From the NCBI RefSeq assembly GCF_018310695.1, contig NZ_JAGXCY010000025.1, positions 1 through 64,000 on the forward strand: a stretch of 64,000 bases of DNA, in the 5' to 3' direction. The DNA is from Paenibacillus sp. Marseille-Q4541. GTDB taxonomy: Bacteria > Bacillota > Bacilli > Paenibacillales > Paenibacillaceae. Both the position numbers and the translations under genes were made by a program. Numbering within the stretch: the first letter of the stretch is position 1; each line of letters opens with the position of its first letter. The notes under the pieces were generated by a model. It had not been told where the DNA came from, searched no databases, and worked only from the letters and a program-made list of their open reading frames with translations. Positions 14,426 through 23,265 of the stretch are shown piece by piece.

Positions 14426-16150
14426 GTGACAACAAGGATTACCAATACAACACCTATTCAATCTAAAAAATGGTGGAAAGAATCAGTCGTTTATCAAATT
14501 TATCCGCGTAGTTTTATGGATAGCAATAAGGATGGAATAGGTGACCTGCAAGGTATTATTTCGAAGCTGGATTACTTGCAAACGCTCGGCATCGACGTAG
14601 TTTGGTTATCACCCGTATATTCCTCACCGAATGACGACAATGGATATGATATCAGTGACTATCGCGGTATTTCTGAGGAATACGGCACGATGCAAGATTG
14701 GGAAGAGCTGCTTCAAGCGATGCATGAGCGAGGAATGAAACTGGTGATGGATCTAGTCGTTAATCACACTTCAGATGAGCATCCTTGGTTCCAGGAAGCA
14801 CGTAAATCCAAGGATAATCCCTATAGAGACTACTATATTTGGCGTCCAGGTACGAAAGATCAAGTTCCGAGTGATTGGATTGCATCCTTCGGCGGTTCAG
14901 CTTGGGAGTATGACGAAGTGACAGAAGAATATTTTTTGCATATGTACTCTCCGAAACAACCGGACCTGAACTGGGAAAATCCAAAATTAAGACAAGAAAT
15001 CTACGACATGATCCGTTTTTGGCTCGACAAAGGGGTGGACGGATTCCGGCTAGACGTTATTAATATGATATCCAAAAAAGAAGTTCTTCCCTCTTACGAA
15101 GATTATGTGACAGGAAAGGCAGAACCAGGCGAATTTATTCCTAATGCCCCTGGGGTACATGATTACTTACAGGAAATGTTTCGTGAGGTTCTCTCTGGTT
15201 ATGATATTATGACGGTCGGAGAGACGCCAAAAGTGACTCCGGAACAAGCCAAACTTTACACTGCCGAAGAGCGTGGTGAACTGAATATGGTTTTCCAATT
15301 TGAGCATATGGGGCTTGATAAGGTTCCAGGCTTACGCAAATGGGATTTACATCCTTTGAACCTTAAGGACTTGAAGGAAAATCTAAGCAAATGGCAAATC
15401 GAACTCGCAGAAAAAGGCTGGAACAGTTTGTATTGGAACAATCATGACCAGCCACGAATTGTATCGAGGTTCGGTAATGATGGAGCTTACCGCACGGAAT
15501 CAGCGAAAATGCTGGGTACGCTACTCCACATGATGCAAGGTACACCGTATATTTATCAAGGGGAAGAAATCGGCATGACGAATGTTCGATTTAAGACGAT
15601 TGAGGAATATAACGATATCGAATCGAAAAATATGTACCAAGAGCGTGTTCATGAGCGAGGAATGAATCCAAGTGAAGTGATGGAATCGATCTACGCCAAA
15701 GGGCGTGACAATGCACGTACACCGATGCAGTGGAGTACGGAGGAATCAGCAGGGTTTACCCAAGGCACGCCTTGGCTTCCGCTCAATCCGAATTATCATG
15801 AAATTAATGTGGAGCAGTCATTGGCGGAACCTGATTCCGTGTTTCACCATTATCGAAAGCTAATTCAGCTTCGCAAAGATAATCTGGTGATCGTATACGG
15901 GAGCTATGAACTGATACTCTATGACCACGAATCTATCTTTGCTTATGTTCGTCGATTGGATGGCGAGACGTTACTCGTCATTAATAACTTCTACGATCAG
16001 GAGACTGTGTTCGAATGTCCGGCTAATCTAACTACAGATCGTGCTGAACTGATGATTAGCAATTATCCAGTGGAACAAGGGCAAAAGTGGGATCTTTCCC
16101 AAATGGTTCTTCGCCCTTACGAATCTCTCGTATTGAAATGGCAGAATTAA
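14426..16150 (+). CDS. Alpha-glucosidase, GH13 oligo-1,6-glucosidase type
   Basis: 574 residues. A (beta/alpha)8 barrel with the four GH13 motifs: DLVVNHTS, GFRLDVIN with nucleophile Asp210, VGETP with acid/base Glu266, and WNNHDQPR with Asp341. The overall sequence fits the oligo-1,6-glucosidase/trehalose-6-phosphate hydrolase subgroup; which of the two cannot be decided. The start is a GTG at 14426 with only a weak GAAAGAGAG upstream. No signal peptide, so it acts on imported sugars. No PTS gene is next to it. Controlled by the upstream LacI repressor through O1/O2. Confidence 0.92.
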   Translation: MTTRITNTTPIQSKKWWKESVVYQIYPRSFMDSNKDGIGDLQGIISKLDYLQTLGIDVVWLSPVYSSPNDDNGYDISDYRGISEEYGTMQDWEELLQAMHERGMKLVMDLVVNHTSDEHPWFQEARKSKDNPYRDYYIWRPGTKDQVPSDWIASFGGSAWEYDEVTEEYFLHMYSPKQPDLNWENPKLRQEIYDMIRFWLDKGVDGFRLDVINMISKKEVLPSYEDYVTGKAEPGEFIPNAPGVHDYLQEMFREVLSGYDIMTVGETPKVTPEQAKLYTAEERGELNMVFQFEHMGLDKVPGLRKWDLHPLNLKDLKENLSKWQIELAEKGWNSLYWNNHDQPRIVSRFGNDGAYRTESAKMLGTLLHMMQGTPYIYQGEEIGMTNVRFKTIEEYNDIESKNMYQERVHERGMNPSEVMESIYAKGRDNARTPMQWSTEESAGFTQGTPWLPLNPNYHEINVEQSLAEPDSVFHHYRKLIQLRKDNLVIVYGSYELILYDHESIFAYVRRLDGETLLVINNFYDQETVFECPANLTTDRAELMISNYPVEQGQKWDLSQMVLRPYESLVLKWQN

Positions 16151-16170
16151 TTTATATTTCTTAGGATCAT

Positions 16171-16207
16171 AAAAAAAACTTCCTATTATTAAATAGGAAG
16201 TTTTTTT
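16171..16207. terminator. Bidirectional terminator
   Basis: Stem ACTTCCTATT/AATAGGAAGT flanked by an A run on one side and a T run on the other. It serves the glucosidase gene and, on the other strand, the 33-residue membrane peptide gene. Confidence 0.9.
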
Positions 16208-16209
16208 AT

Positions 16210-16311
16210 CTATTCATCTTTCGTCATTTTCTCAAAAACAACGCGCAATACGAGTATCACTACAATAATGCCAATCGCAAAAAATATTCCTGCATAGCTC
16301 ACAGTTGTCAT
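16210..16311 (-). CDS. Small membrane protein, 33 residues
   Basis: A frame too short for ordinary gene finders. It reads MTTVSYAGIFF, a hydrophobic stretch (about 5-26: AIGIIVVILVLRVV) and the charged tail FEKMTKDE, a typical single-pass small membrane protein. ATG complement is at 16309-16311, with AGGGGG three bases upstream (tight spacing), and a strong terminator starts 3 bases after the stop. It lies 133 bases downstream of the LysR gene on the same strand. Function unknown. Confidence 0.6.
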   Translation of the reverse strand: MTTVSYAGIFFAIGIIVVILVLRVVFEKMTKDE

Positions 16312-16443
16312 TATCCCCCTAAAATTCATCTTAATCTAAATAAAAAACATACTCCTGTACATAGTATAAGTCACTTTATTAAATAGAAAACGGAATAAAT
16401 ATGTGAATTTGTTGTCCATATATTTGTGGAAATAAAAAGCCAA

Positions 16444-17337
16444 TTATCGATTCATCGTAATTAACTCAATTAACTTTTGAGCGGATTTACTAAGATAATG
16501 CTGTTTCAACCAGATTACAGCCGAACTGGAGGTGTCTTGGGGGCCATTAATTTCATACGCCTGAATATCGTGATTATGGTATCTGTGCAGCGAAGATCTT
16601 GGAAGTATCGAGGCTCCGAAACCGGAAGCTACCAGCTCTATCAACATTCCAATATCTGAACATTCACCAACGATGGTGGGTGAGAGCCCCCTGGCCTGGA
16701 ATTGATCCAAAATTAAGTGATACAGTCCAAGTCCTTCTGTGCTTGGAAGAATAAGCGGGTATTCTGAAATGACCTCATACGAAATGGCTGTGTGTGAATC
16801 ATCAGTAGAGAGATTGGCTGATTGTTCTTTTCCGGTCACGAAGTATAGAGGCTCTGCGCCCAGCATGGTATAATCAAAAGCTTCTAATGAAATTGGAAGG
16901 CGGACGATGGCCAGATCAAGCATCTTGTCTTTAATTAATTTCGCAAGCGTATTGGTTTCATTCTGTTGAATTTTAAAGGTGACTTTGGGATAAAGCGTGC
17001 GAAATGTATTGAGGACGCCGGGAAGTCGCTCATCAGACAGCGTATTAATTCCGATCGATATTTTTCCTCGTACTCCAAGCCCGGATTCTTTTACTTCTGC
17101 TTTTGCTTCTTCAAGCATGCGAGTAATGCCGAGCGCGTGCTCGTATAGCGTTTTACCGGGAGCGGTAATTTCAAGGTGACGCCCATTACGACGGAACAAG
17201 GGTACTCCTAATTCAGTTTCCATCATTTTTAGCTGCTGACTAAGCGGTGGTTGTGACATGTGTAATTTTTGTGCTGCAGAAGTCACCTGTAGTTCTTCAG
17301 CCAGCGCAATAAAATAACGTAATTGTTTAATATCCAT
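16444..17337 (-). CDS. LysR family transcriptional regulator
   Basis: 297 residues. The N-terminal helix-turn-helix (about 1-60: DIKQLRYFIALAEELQVTSA, AAQKLHMSQPPLSQQLKMME) is the LysR signature, followed by the two-lobed effector domain (about 90-290). ATG at 17337. It is divergent from the ankyrin lipoprotein/NCS2 permease genes, whose promoter region it shares (17338-17457), so regulation of those genes is possible. The effector is unknown. Confidence 0.92.
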   Translation of the reverse strand: MDIKQLRYFIALAEELQVTSAAQKLHMSQPPLSQQLKMMETELGVPLFRRNGRHLEITAPGKTLYEHALGITRMLEEAKAEVKESGLGVRGKISIGINTLSDERLPGVLNTFRTLYPKVTFKIQQNETNTLAKLIKDKMLDLAIVRLPISLEAFDYTMLGAEPLYFVTGKEQSANLSTDDSHTAISYEVISEYPLILPSTEGLGLYHLILDQFQARGLSPTIVGECSDIGMLIELVASGFGASILPRSSLHRYHNHDIQAYEINGPQDTSSSAVIWLKQHYLSKSAQKLIELITMNR

Positions 17338-17457
17338 ACGAACGTACTCCTTATCGGAAACTATATGATTTTCATATACTTTTGCAAGGTATTAAATATT
17401 TTTAATATAGTTATGCCCATGATAACATGAAAACATAGCTGATGATGGAGGGATAAT

Positions 17458-18213
17458 GTGAGGTTCTTTGGAGTTGGTATGATATGTACAATGTTATTAT
17501 TGCTCCTAGGCTGTAGTGAAAACAAAGGACAGAAGTTCCTATCAACGGGAATGGCTGAAGAAATGCAGCAAACCGATATAGAGAAGCAGAATACTGATAT
17601 TAGAAAAGGTGGGGATGGAATGACTACAGAATTGATCATGGCTGCAGAACGCGGAGATACTGATCAGGTGCTCGCGCTGTTGCAGCAGGGAGTAGATATG
17701 AATGCTACAGATGGTAGCGGGCGTACAGCGATCATCGCTGCTACACAGGAGAATAAGCCTGAGACCGTCAAAGCATTAATCAAAGCAGGAGCTGATATGA
17801 ATCTTCGAGATCATCGAAATGATAATCCGCTCCTTTCTGCTGGTGCTTCCGGTATGCTGGAGATCGTCAAGATCATGGTGGAGGCAGGAGCGGATACGAG
17901 CATTACGAACCGTTTTGGCGGCACCGCACTTATTCCTGCAGCAGACCGTGGACATGTGGATGTAGTAAAGTACCTGCTTGAGCATTCAGATGTGAATATT
18001 AACCATGTTAATAACCTAGGGTGGACAGCTTTGTTAGAAGCTGTGATACTTGGGGATGGTGGAAAAAAACACACTCAAATTGTGGAGATGCTCGTTTCTC
18101 ATGGAGCGGATGTAAATCTGGGAGACAGCGAAGGGATTACTCCATTACAACATGCGGTGAGCCGAGACTACCGAGCCATGGTATCTATTTTAGAAGAAGC
18201 AGGGGCCAAGTAG
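17458..18213 (+). CDS. Ankyrin-repeat lipoprotein
   Basis: 251 residues. GTG at 17458 with GGAGG six bases upstream. Lipoprotein signal ending LLGC (Cys about 19), then a polar linker and five or more ankyrin repeats from about residue 60 to the end (for example DGSGRTAIIAATQENKPETV, ALIKAGADMNLRDHRNDNPL, HGADVNLGDSEGITPLQHAV). Ankyrin repeats bind other proteins; the partner is unknown. It precedes the NCS2 permease gene by 40 bases, so the two are probably one operon. Confidence 0.88.
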   Translation: MRFFGVGMICTMLLLLLGCSENKGQKFLSTGMAEEMQQTDIEKQNTDIRKGGDGMTTELIMAAERGDTDQVLALLQQGVDMNATDGSGRTAIIAATQENKPETVKALIKAGADMNLRDHRNDNPLLSAGASGMLEIVKIMVEAGADTSITNRFGGTALIPAADRGHVDVVKYLLEHSDVNINHVNNLGWTALLEAVILGDGGKKHTQIVEMLVSHGADVNLGDSEGITPLQHAVSRDYRAMVSILEEAGAK

Positions 18214-18253
18214 AGAAAAGCAGATATAGAAATACGTAATTAAGATTTGAAAG

Positions 18254-19657
18254 ATGGGAAATGAAATGATGAATGGATTGAAATCGAAGTTTTCACTTAG
18301 TGTGCTACTTGCCGGTGTGCAGTGGCTTTTCTTTTTGTTTACAAATACAGTCATGGTGCCGCTCTCGATCGGCCATGCATTAGGGCTTGCACCTGATGAG
18401 ATTGCCGGTTCGATGCAGCGCTCCTTTATTCTGACCGGGATTCTTTGCATCGTCCAAGTGATTTGGGGACATCGTTATGCGCTGATGGATGGTCCGGCCG
18501 GTGTATGGTGGGGACTCGTTCTTAGTATTTGTGCGTCTGCGCCTGCGATGGGGCTGGACCTTGGAACCGTGGCAGCGAGCTTAACCAGTGGATTTATTTT
18601 GTCCAGTGTTCTCGTTATTATTTTAACATTATGTGGTTTCCTTAAAGTGTTACAGCGTATATTTACGCCGATCGTGATGGGCGTTTATTTGCTGTTACTT
18701 ACTTTTCAGCTGGCAAACACCTTTTTTAAAGGCATGATTGGTTATGACCAAACTGGAAAATGGGATTTGTCACTTGCCGGGTTGTCTCTGTTTATTATTA
18801 TTGTAGTCGCACTGATTCACATTAAAGGAAAAGGGAAATTTGGACAGTTCTCTTTGCTGAGCGGAATTGTTGTAGGTTGGATCGCTTATGCGATCTTGTT
18901 CGGAAGTCAGGGCGGAGCAGGTAATACTGCCGCAGAAGGGACGAATCTCATGTGGCAATGGCTGCCGTGGGGTACACCGGGTTTGGAACCGGGGATCATT
19001 ATGGTAGGTCTTATTGCTGGTTTGGTGAATATGACGAACACGTTAACGAGCTTAATTGCAGCTGGTAAAATGTATCAGCGTGAAACGACGGAGAAACAGT
19101 ACAAAAGATCGTTTATTTTCACGAATTTATTTACGATTCTGGGGAGTTGTTTGGGACTGATTCCCTTTGGTACATTTGCTTCGTCAATCGGTTTTCTGGA
19201 AAATACGAAGGTACTGCGGCGTGCTGCTCTATTTGCCGGTTCCGTCATGTTTATCTTTGTAGGTGTATTTCCTTCTCTAAGCGGATGGTTAGCAAAGCTT
19301 CCTTTATCGGTAGGTAATGCGGTGCTGTTTGCAGCTTATCTGCAAATGTTTGGTACGGCCATTCGTTCTTTCCAAGGGGCGGTTTTCAATCCGAAAACGA
19401 TCTATCGTGTTGCCATTCCGGTACTAACGGGGATTAGTATTATGAATATACCGGCTTCTGCGTTTACGGAATTTCCACCACTGCTTACGCCGATTCTGTC
19501 CAACGGTCTTGTGATCGGTGTAATGCTGGTCATTATACTGGAGAATGTGGTCCGGTGGGATAAATATGAAACGAAGGTGTCTGAAAAAGAAATGAAAAAT
19601 TCTACGCCTCAGCCTGTTGTTAAGGACAAGGCCGCCGCACCATCATCTGCAAATTAA
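18254..19657 (+). CDS. NCS2 family purine/uracil permease
   Basis: 467 residues with about 12-14 membrane segments. The N-terminus (LLAGVQWLFFLFTNTVMVPL) and GLVNMTNTLTSLIAAGKM belong to the nucleobase:cation symporter-2 family (xanthine/uracil permeases). The nucleobase cannot be named from sequence alone. ATG at 18254 may be followed by a better start at 18266 or 18269. It follows the ankyrin lipoprotein gene; a terminator lies about 65 bases after it. Confidence 0.87.
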   Translation: MGNEMMNGLKSKFSLSVLLAGVQWLFFLFTNTVMVPLSIGHALGLAPDEIAGSMQRSFILTGILCIVQVIWGHRYALMDGPAGVWWGLVLSICASAPAMGLDLGTVAASLTSGFILSSVLVIILTLCGFLKVLQRIFTPIVMGVYLLLLTFQLANTFFKGMIGYDQTGKWDLSLAGLSLFIIIVVALIHIKGKGKFGQFSLLSGIVVGWIAYAILFGSQGGAGNTAAEGTNLMWQWLPWGTPGLEPGIIMVGLIAGLVNMTNTLTSLIAAGKMYQRETTEKQYKRSFIFTNLFTILGSCLGLIPFGTFASSIGFLENTKVLRRAALFAGSVMFIFVGVFPSLSGWLAKLPLSVGNAVLFAAYLQMFGTAIRSFQGAVFNPKTIYRVAIPVLTGISIMNIPASAFTEFPPLLTPILSNGLVIGVMLVIILENVVRWDKYETKVSEKEMKNSTPQPVVKDKAAAPSSAN

Positions 19658-19723
19658 TGTGTACGAATGATTAAAGAATAGACATGGAACGCATTATAGT
19701 AAGTATGAATACTGCACGATAAC

Positions 19724-19765
19724 AAACAGCCGTTTCCGGTACGTATCCTGGAGACGGCTGTTTCC
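19724..19765 (+). terminator. Terminator of the permease operon
   Basis: AAACAGCCGTTTCC (19724-19737) pairs with GGAGACGGCTGTTT (19750-19763) with one mismatch. The short T tail is weak. Confidence 0.7.
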
Positions 19766-19916
19766 TTACATAAAATCAGCTTCAAACACGAAACAAAATG
19801 TTTAAAGGAATATGGGTAGCAGTGGAAAATGGAAAATGCTTTAAAATAGGATATACTGAAAGGTACATTTAATAAAAGACATATTTAGTTTAGAGATATG
19901 CTTCAGGAGGATACAG

Positions 19917-21257
19917 ATGGGAACTACAGAAGGATCGCTACAAAAGAAATTAAAACCAAGGCATATCAGTTTAATGGCCATGGGTGGTGTTATTGGAACA
20001 GGCATTTTCAAGGGAAGTGCAGAAACGATCTCCTTGGCAGGGCCAGGAGTTGTATTGACATATATTTTAGCCGGACTATTGCTACTTATCGTCATGGGAG
20101 CTATGGCTGAAATGGCGACGGTATATCCGAACCGCAACATGAAGGATTTTGTCCGAGAGGCCTTTGGAGAAAAAGTTTCCTATATTATGGGCTGGATGTA
20201 CTGCTTCATGTGGTTGTCCGTTTGTGTTATTGAAATTATCGCTGCCGGTAGTTTTTTGCAGTATTGGTTCACAGATGTACCTCTATGGACACTGAGTCTC
20301 GTATGTGCCGCTTTTGTGATCCTTATCAATTTCATGAGTGTAGGGACATTTGGGGAATTTGAATTTTGGCTTGCTGGAATTAAAATCACGATGATTATTA
20401 TTTTTATTATTCTTGGTGTGTCGCTGATGTTTGGAATCATTCCGAGTGATCATACGCCTTATTTATCGAACTACATGAATTCTGGCGGTTTTCTACCGAA
20501 TGGTTGGACCTCGATATTCTCTGCTTTGCTTGTGGTCATGTTCTCCTATGGTGGTTCGGAGATGATTGGTCTCACTCTGACAGAAACAGAGAATGCAGAA
20601 AAGATATTGCCAAAAGTCGTGCGCAACTTTATTTTACGAATTATTTTGTTCTTTACCCTTCCGATTCTGATCATTTGCGGCTTAATTCCGTGGAATGAAC
20701 TGGGACCGGAGAGCAGTCCTTTCGTACAGGTTCTTTCATCAACAGGGTTATCAGGCGCGGCCCATGTTATGAATTTTGTCCTGATTACCGCCGTTTTGTC
20801 CGCAGCCAATTCTGGGATATACGGTGCTTCACGAATGTTGTATTCCATGGCTGTTGCTGGAGAAGCACCCAAAGCTCTGACGAAAACAAATCGCAAAGGA
20901 AGTCCGGTAAATACACTTCTGCTCTGCGCTATTATTTTGTTTGCAGGTTCGATGTTAGGGTTGTTTGCACAAGATCAGCTGTTCCGTGTATTAATGGCAG
21001 TTCCGGGGTTCGCTGTACTTCTCGTATGGATGTGCATTGCGTCGTCCCAACTGAAACTGCGTAAGCAATATCCCGTAAAACCGGCTTTCAAATTATGGGG
21101 TTACCCTTATCTGACTGGGTTTGCTATCGTATGTCTTGCCCTAATTGCTGTCGGGTTTGTGCTCGATCAGCAGAATCGGTTCAGTATTGGAATATGTCTG
21201 ACTGTTCTAATTATTCTTATTTTGTCCTCGTTTATGAAATTCCGTAAACAGGAGTAG
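19917..21257 (+). CDS. Amino acid permease (APC superfamily)
   Basis: 446 residues with 12 predicted membrane segments. The first segment (SLMAMGGVIGTGIFKGSAET) is the APC substrate-binding signature of the amino acid transporter family; later LSAANSGIYGASRMLYSMA is typical of the AAT/GabP/ProY group. ATG at 19917 with AGGAGG six bases upstream. Substrate not determined. Single-gene transcript with its own terminator. Confidence 0.9.
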   Translation: MGTTEGSLQKKLKPRHISLMAMGGVIGTGIFKGSAETISLAGPGVVLTYILAGLLLLIVMGAMAEMATVYPNRNMKDFVREAFGEKVSYIMGWMYCFMWLSVCVIEIIAAGSFLQYWFTDVPLWTLSLVCAAFVILINFMSVGTFGEFEFWLAGIKITMIIIFIILGVSLMFGIIPSDHTPYLSNYMNSGGFLPNGWTSIFSALLVVMFSYGGSEMIGLTLTETENAEKILPKVVRNFILRIILFFTLPILIICGLIPWNELGPESSPFVQVLSSTGLSGAAHVMNFVLITAVLSAANSGIYGASRMLYSMAVAGEAPKALTKTNRKGSPVNTLLLCAIILFAGSMLGLFAQDQLFRVLMAVPGFAVLLVWMCIASSQLKLRKQYPVKPAFKLWGYPYLTGFAIVCLALIAVGFVLDQQNRFSIGICLTVLIILILSSFMKFRKQE

Positions 21258-21281
21258 ATCAATTTCATTATATTCATGCCT

Positions 21282-21316
21282 GCCAGGTCGATATTTATGG
21301 ATCTGGCCTTTTTTTT
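21282..21316 (+). terminator. Terminator of the amino acid permease gene
   Basis: GCCAGGTC (21282-21289) pairs fully with GATCTGGC (21300-21307, one G-U), followed by TTT and further T to 21316. Confidence 0.9.
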
Positions 21317-21385
21317 GTTAAGGGAAGTATAGTTACACGATGGGCTCTATATTCAAATTTAGAAATGAATAGCGAAATTTTTATT

Positions 21386-21415
21386 TTGTATAGCATAGGG
21401 GGGCTAAAGTATAAT
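21386..21415 (+). promoter_or_regulatory. csoR promoter with CsoR-type G-tract operator
   Basis: TTGTAT (21386-21391), 18 bases, TATAAT (21410-21415). The spacer carries TATAGCATAGGGGGGCTAAA, matching the G-tract pseudo-palindrome of CsoR operators. Autoregulation of csoR is expected. Confidence 0.75.
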
Positions 21416-21444
21416 AAAGGGATGAAGGAAGGAGCGATCAATGC

Positions 21445-21765
21445 ATGGAAAATCTAGCTGAAGGGCAAGAATCATGTCACACGGATGATCGAAAAAGTCA
21501 TCACTCTGAAAAAACGAAAAAGAATTTAATCAGTCGTCTTAATAGAATAGAAGGTCAGGTTAGAGGATTAAAAGGGCTTATCGAAAAAGATACGTACTGT
21601 GATGATGTCCTTAATCAAATCTCCTCTGTCCAAGCTGCTTTGAACGGTGTAGGAAAACTTCTATTAGAGCATCATATGAAGAGTTGTGTCGTGGAACGTA
21701 TTCAAGAAGGCGAGAACGAAGTAATAGATGAGTTGTTAATTACGATTAATAAATTAATGAAATAA
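21445..21765 (+). CDS. csoR: Copper-sensing repressor CsoR
   Basis: 106 residues, all-helical CsoR/RcnR (DUF156) fold. Cu(I) ligands are visible with exact family spacing: Cys52 (DTYCDDVL), His77 and Cys81 (EHHMKSCV), that is C-x24-H-x3-C as in the M. tuberculosis protein. The N-terminus is rich in His/Cys/Asp (SCHTDDRKSHH), which could bind extra metal. Apo-CsoR binds the G-tract operators found at five places in 21386-23804; Cu(I) releases it. It is transcribed from its own promoter and ends in its own terminator. Confidence 0.93.
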   Translation: MENLAEGQESCHTDDRKSHHSEKTKKNLISRLNRIEGQVRGLKGLIEKDTYCDDVLNQISSVQAALNGVGKLLLEHHMKSCVVERIQEGENEVIDELLITINKLMK

Positions 21766-21777
21766 TGTACTATGCGA

Positions 21778-21799
21778 GGGTTCGAAAGAACCTTTTTTT
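21778..21799 (+). terminator. csoR terminator
   Basis: GGTTC-GAAA-GAACC stem-loop followed directly by seven T. Confidence 0.85.
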
Positions 21800-21805
21800 A
21801 GATTC

Positions 21806-21830
21806 AAATATAGACTAGGGGGGTAATCTA
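21806..21830. promoter_or_regulatory. CsoR-type operator, upstream copy of a tandem
   Basis: AATATAGACTAGGGGGGTAA, with six G at 21818-21823, resembles the site in the promoter 38 bases downstream. It is not itself inside a recognisable promoter, so it may be an auxiliary site. Confidence 0.6.
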
Positions 21831-21838
21831 ATTTAGTG

Positions 21839-21867
21839 TTGACATATATAGAGTAGGGGGGTATCCT
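21839..21867 (+). promoter_or_regulatory. Promoter of the copZ operon with CsoR operator
   Basis: TTGACA (21839-21844), 17 bases, TATCCT (21862-21867). The spacer holds ATATAGAGTAGGGGGGTAT, with G6 at 21856-21861. Copper should release CsoR and start transcription of copZ, the glutaredoxin-like gene and the YdhK-like gene. Confidence 0.82.
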
Positions 21868-22023
21868 AATAATCATAAATGGAGTGCATTGGAAGTTTCT
21901 TGAGTGGATAATAGGGAACCATCCTGTCCGCTTGATGACGGTGAAAAAGTCACCATTCATGTACAGTAAACGAACTTTGATGAAATCATCTGAAAGTAAA
22001 TCACAGGTAAAGGGAGATTAAAG

Positions 22024-22227
22024 ATGAAAAATATACTGTTGAATGTTGAAGGTATGTCGTGCGCGCACTGTGTAAATTCGATTGAAGGGGCTTTAAAAGA
22101 AATTGGAGCAAACGGAAAAGTTGACCTTGCGAATGGGACAGTAGCAGTTGAATTTGATGAAAGTAAGCTAACTCTTCCGGTTATCAAAGAGGCTATTGAA
22201 GAACAAGGCTACGATGTAGCTGAATAA
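22024..22227 (+). CDS. copZ: Copper chaperone CopZ
   Basis: 67 residues, one heavy-metal-associated domain with the Cu(I)-binding GMSCAHC motif (Cys13, Cys16) and the beta-alpha-beta-beta-alpha-beta fold. It carries Cu(I) in the cytosol to CopA. ATG at 22024 with AAGGGAG upstream. First gene behind the CsoR-controlled promoter at 21839. A close paralog lies at 27012. Confidence 0.93.
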   Translation: MKNILLNVEGMSCAHCVNSIEGALKEIGANGKVDLANGTVAVEFDESKLTLPVIKEAIEEQGYDVAE

Positions 22228-22268
22228 CCCCAAATACGAAAGTTGAAATATTGGAGGAGATGAACCAT

Positions 22269-22505
22269 ATGAACGTAGAGGTATATACAACGCCGACTTG
22301 TGAAGATTGCAGGAATTTCAAAAAATTTCTGAATGAAAATCAGATTGCCTATACTGAGTTTAGTATCGCAGATCATCCGGACCATGCAGATGAGCTTTTT
22401 AATCGAACTGGAAAAAGATTAGTTCCTACCATTTTCATTGATAACGAAGTGTTTTTTGGATTTGTATTTAATCGTGAAGTAATTGAGAAAAAACTGCTTT
22501 CTTAA
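22269..22505 (+). CDS. Glutaredoxin-like thioredoxin-fold protein
   Basis: 78 residues from ATG at 22269, which fits GGAGG at 22253-22257; the ATG at 22260 overlaps the SD. Thioredoxin fold with CEDC (Cys11, Cys14) and the cis-Pro loop RLVPTIFID. It resembles NrdH/YruB-type glutaredoxins. In this copper operon it may reduce copper-damaged thiols or metallate or demetallate partners (inference). Confidence 0.85.
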   Translation: MNVEVYTTPTCEDCRNFKKFLNENQIAYTEFSIADHPDHADELFNRTGKRLVPTIFIDNEVFFGFVFNREVIEKKLLS

Positions 22506-22548
22506 TGTTTGGGCACGAATAACGAAGACGCTAAAGGAGTGATATGAA

Positions 22549-23094
22549 ATGAAAAAACAATGGATCTTGTTAAGTGCGGCAGCCATGATTGTTTTGACAT
22601 TAAGTGCGTGTGGAACGAACAATAGTAACACCTCCCATGATAATATGGAGATGGGTGAGATGAATCATTCCAGTTCTGGTGAACTTCCTGCCGGTTTAAA
22701 AGAAGCGGTGAATCCTACATTTAAAGTGGGGAGTGAGGTCACGATCCATTCAGATCATATGGAAGGAATGAACGGAGCTGAAGGTAAAGTTGTAGGTGCT
22801 TATAGTACAACAGTGTATGCAGTATCCTACACCCCTACTACGGGCGGAGAAGAAGTGAAGGATCACCAATGGGTCGTTCACGAGGAACTGAAGGATAGTG
22901 GAGTAGAAGCGTATAAAGTGGGAGATGAAGTAGTTTTGGAAGCATCTCACATGGAGGGAATGAACGGCGCAACAGCTACTATTGATTCAGCAGAGCAAAC
23001 AACGATTTATATGGTTGATTATATGCCGACTACAGGTGGGGATGAAGTTAAAAATCATCAATGGGTTACGGAGAGTGAGATCTCCAGTAAGTAA
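22549..23094 (+). CDS. YdhK-like lipoprotein with two DUF1541 repeats
   Basis: 181 residues. Lipoprotein signal ending LSAC (Cys about 21), a His/Met/Asp-rich linker (NTSHDNMEMGEMNHSSSG) that could bind copper, then two tandem DUF1541 domains of about 60 residues. Each contains SHMEGMNGA-type and YxPTTGG(D/E)EVK-HQWV motifs; the two copies are about 60% alike, an internal duplication. It is extracellular and membrane-anchored. Last gene of the first copper operon. Homologs are reported beside copper genes in Bacilli; the mechanism is unknown. Confidence 0.88.
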   Translation: MKKQWILLSAAAMIVLTLSACGTNNSNTSHDNMEMGEMNHSSSGELPAGLKEAVNPTFKVGSEVTIHSDHMEGMNGAEGKVVGAYSTTVYAVSYTPTTGGEEVKDHQWVVHEELKDSGVEAYKVGDEVVLEASHMEGMNGATATIDSAEQTTIYMVDYMPTTGGDEVKNHQWVTESEISSK

Positions 23095-23109
23095 AAATAA
23101 GTCCTCAAA

Positions 23110-23142
23110 CAAATAACTCTCCAATCTTTGGAGGGTTATTTG
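23110..23142 (+). terminator. Hairpin terminator of the first copper operon
   Basis: CAAATAACTCTCC (23110-23122) pairs with GGAGGGTTATTTG (23130-23142), one G-U. No long T run follows, but the stem's own 3' arm is T-rich. Confidence 0.65.
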
Positions 23143-23211
23143 CATAGTGATTTACCTATGAGAAGTTAAATAAATTAATTCGGTTCAACATGATAAATTA
23201 TCTCGAGACGG

Positions 23212-23241
23212 GGTATATATAGAGTAGGGACCTACCCTAAA
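23212..23241 (+). promoter_or_regulatory. CsoR-type operator before the four-helix protein gene
   Basis: TATATATAGAGTAGGG aligns with the same positions in the copZ promoter, followed by ACCTACCCTA, which gives extra dyad symmetry. The -35 is degenerate (GGGGTA in place of TTGACA), so the promoter is likely weak. Confidence 0.6.
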
Positions 23242-23265
23242 TATACGAATGGAGAGGAGTTGCGT

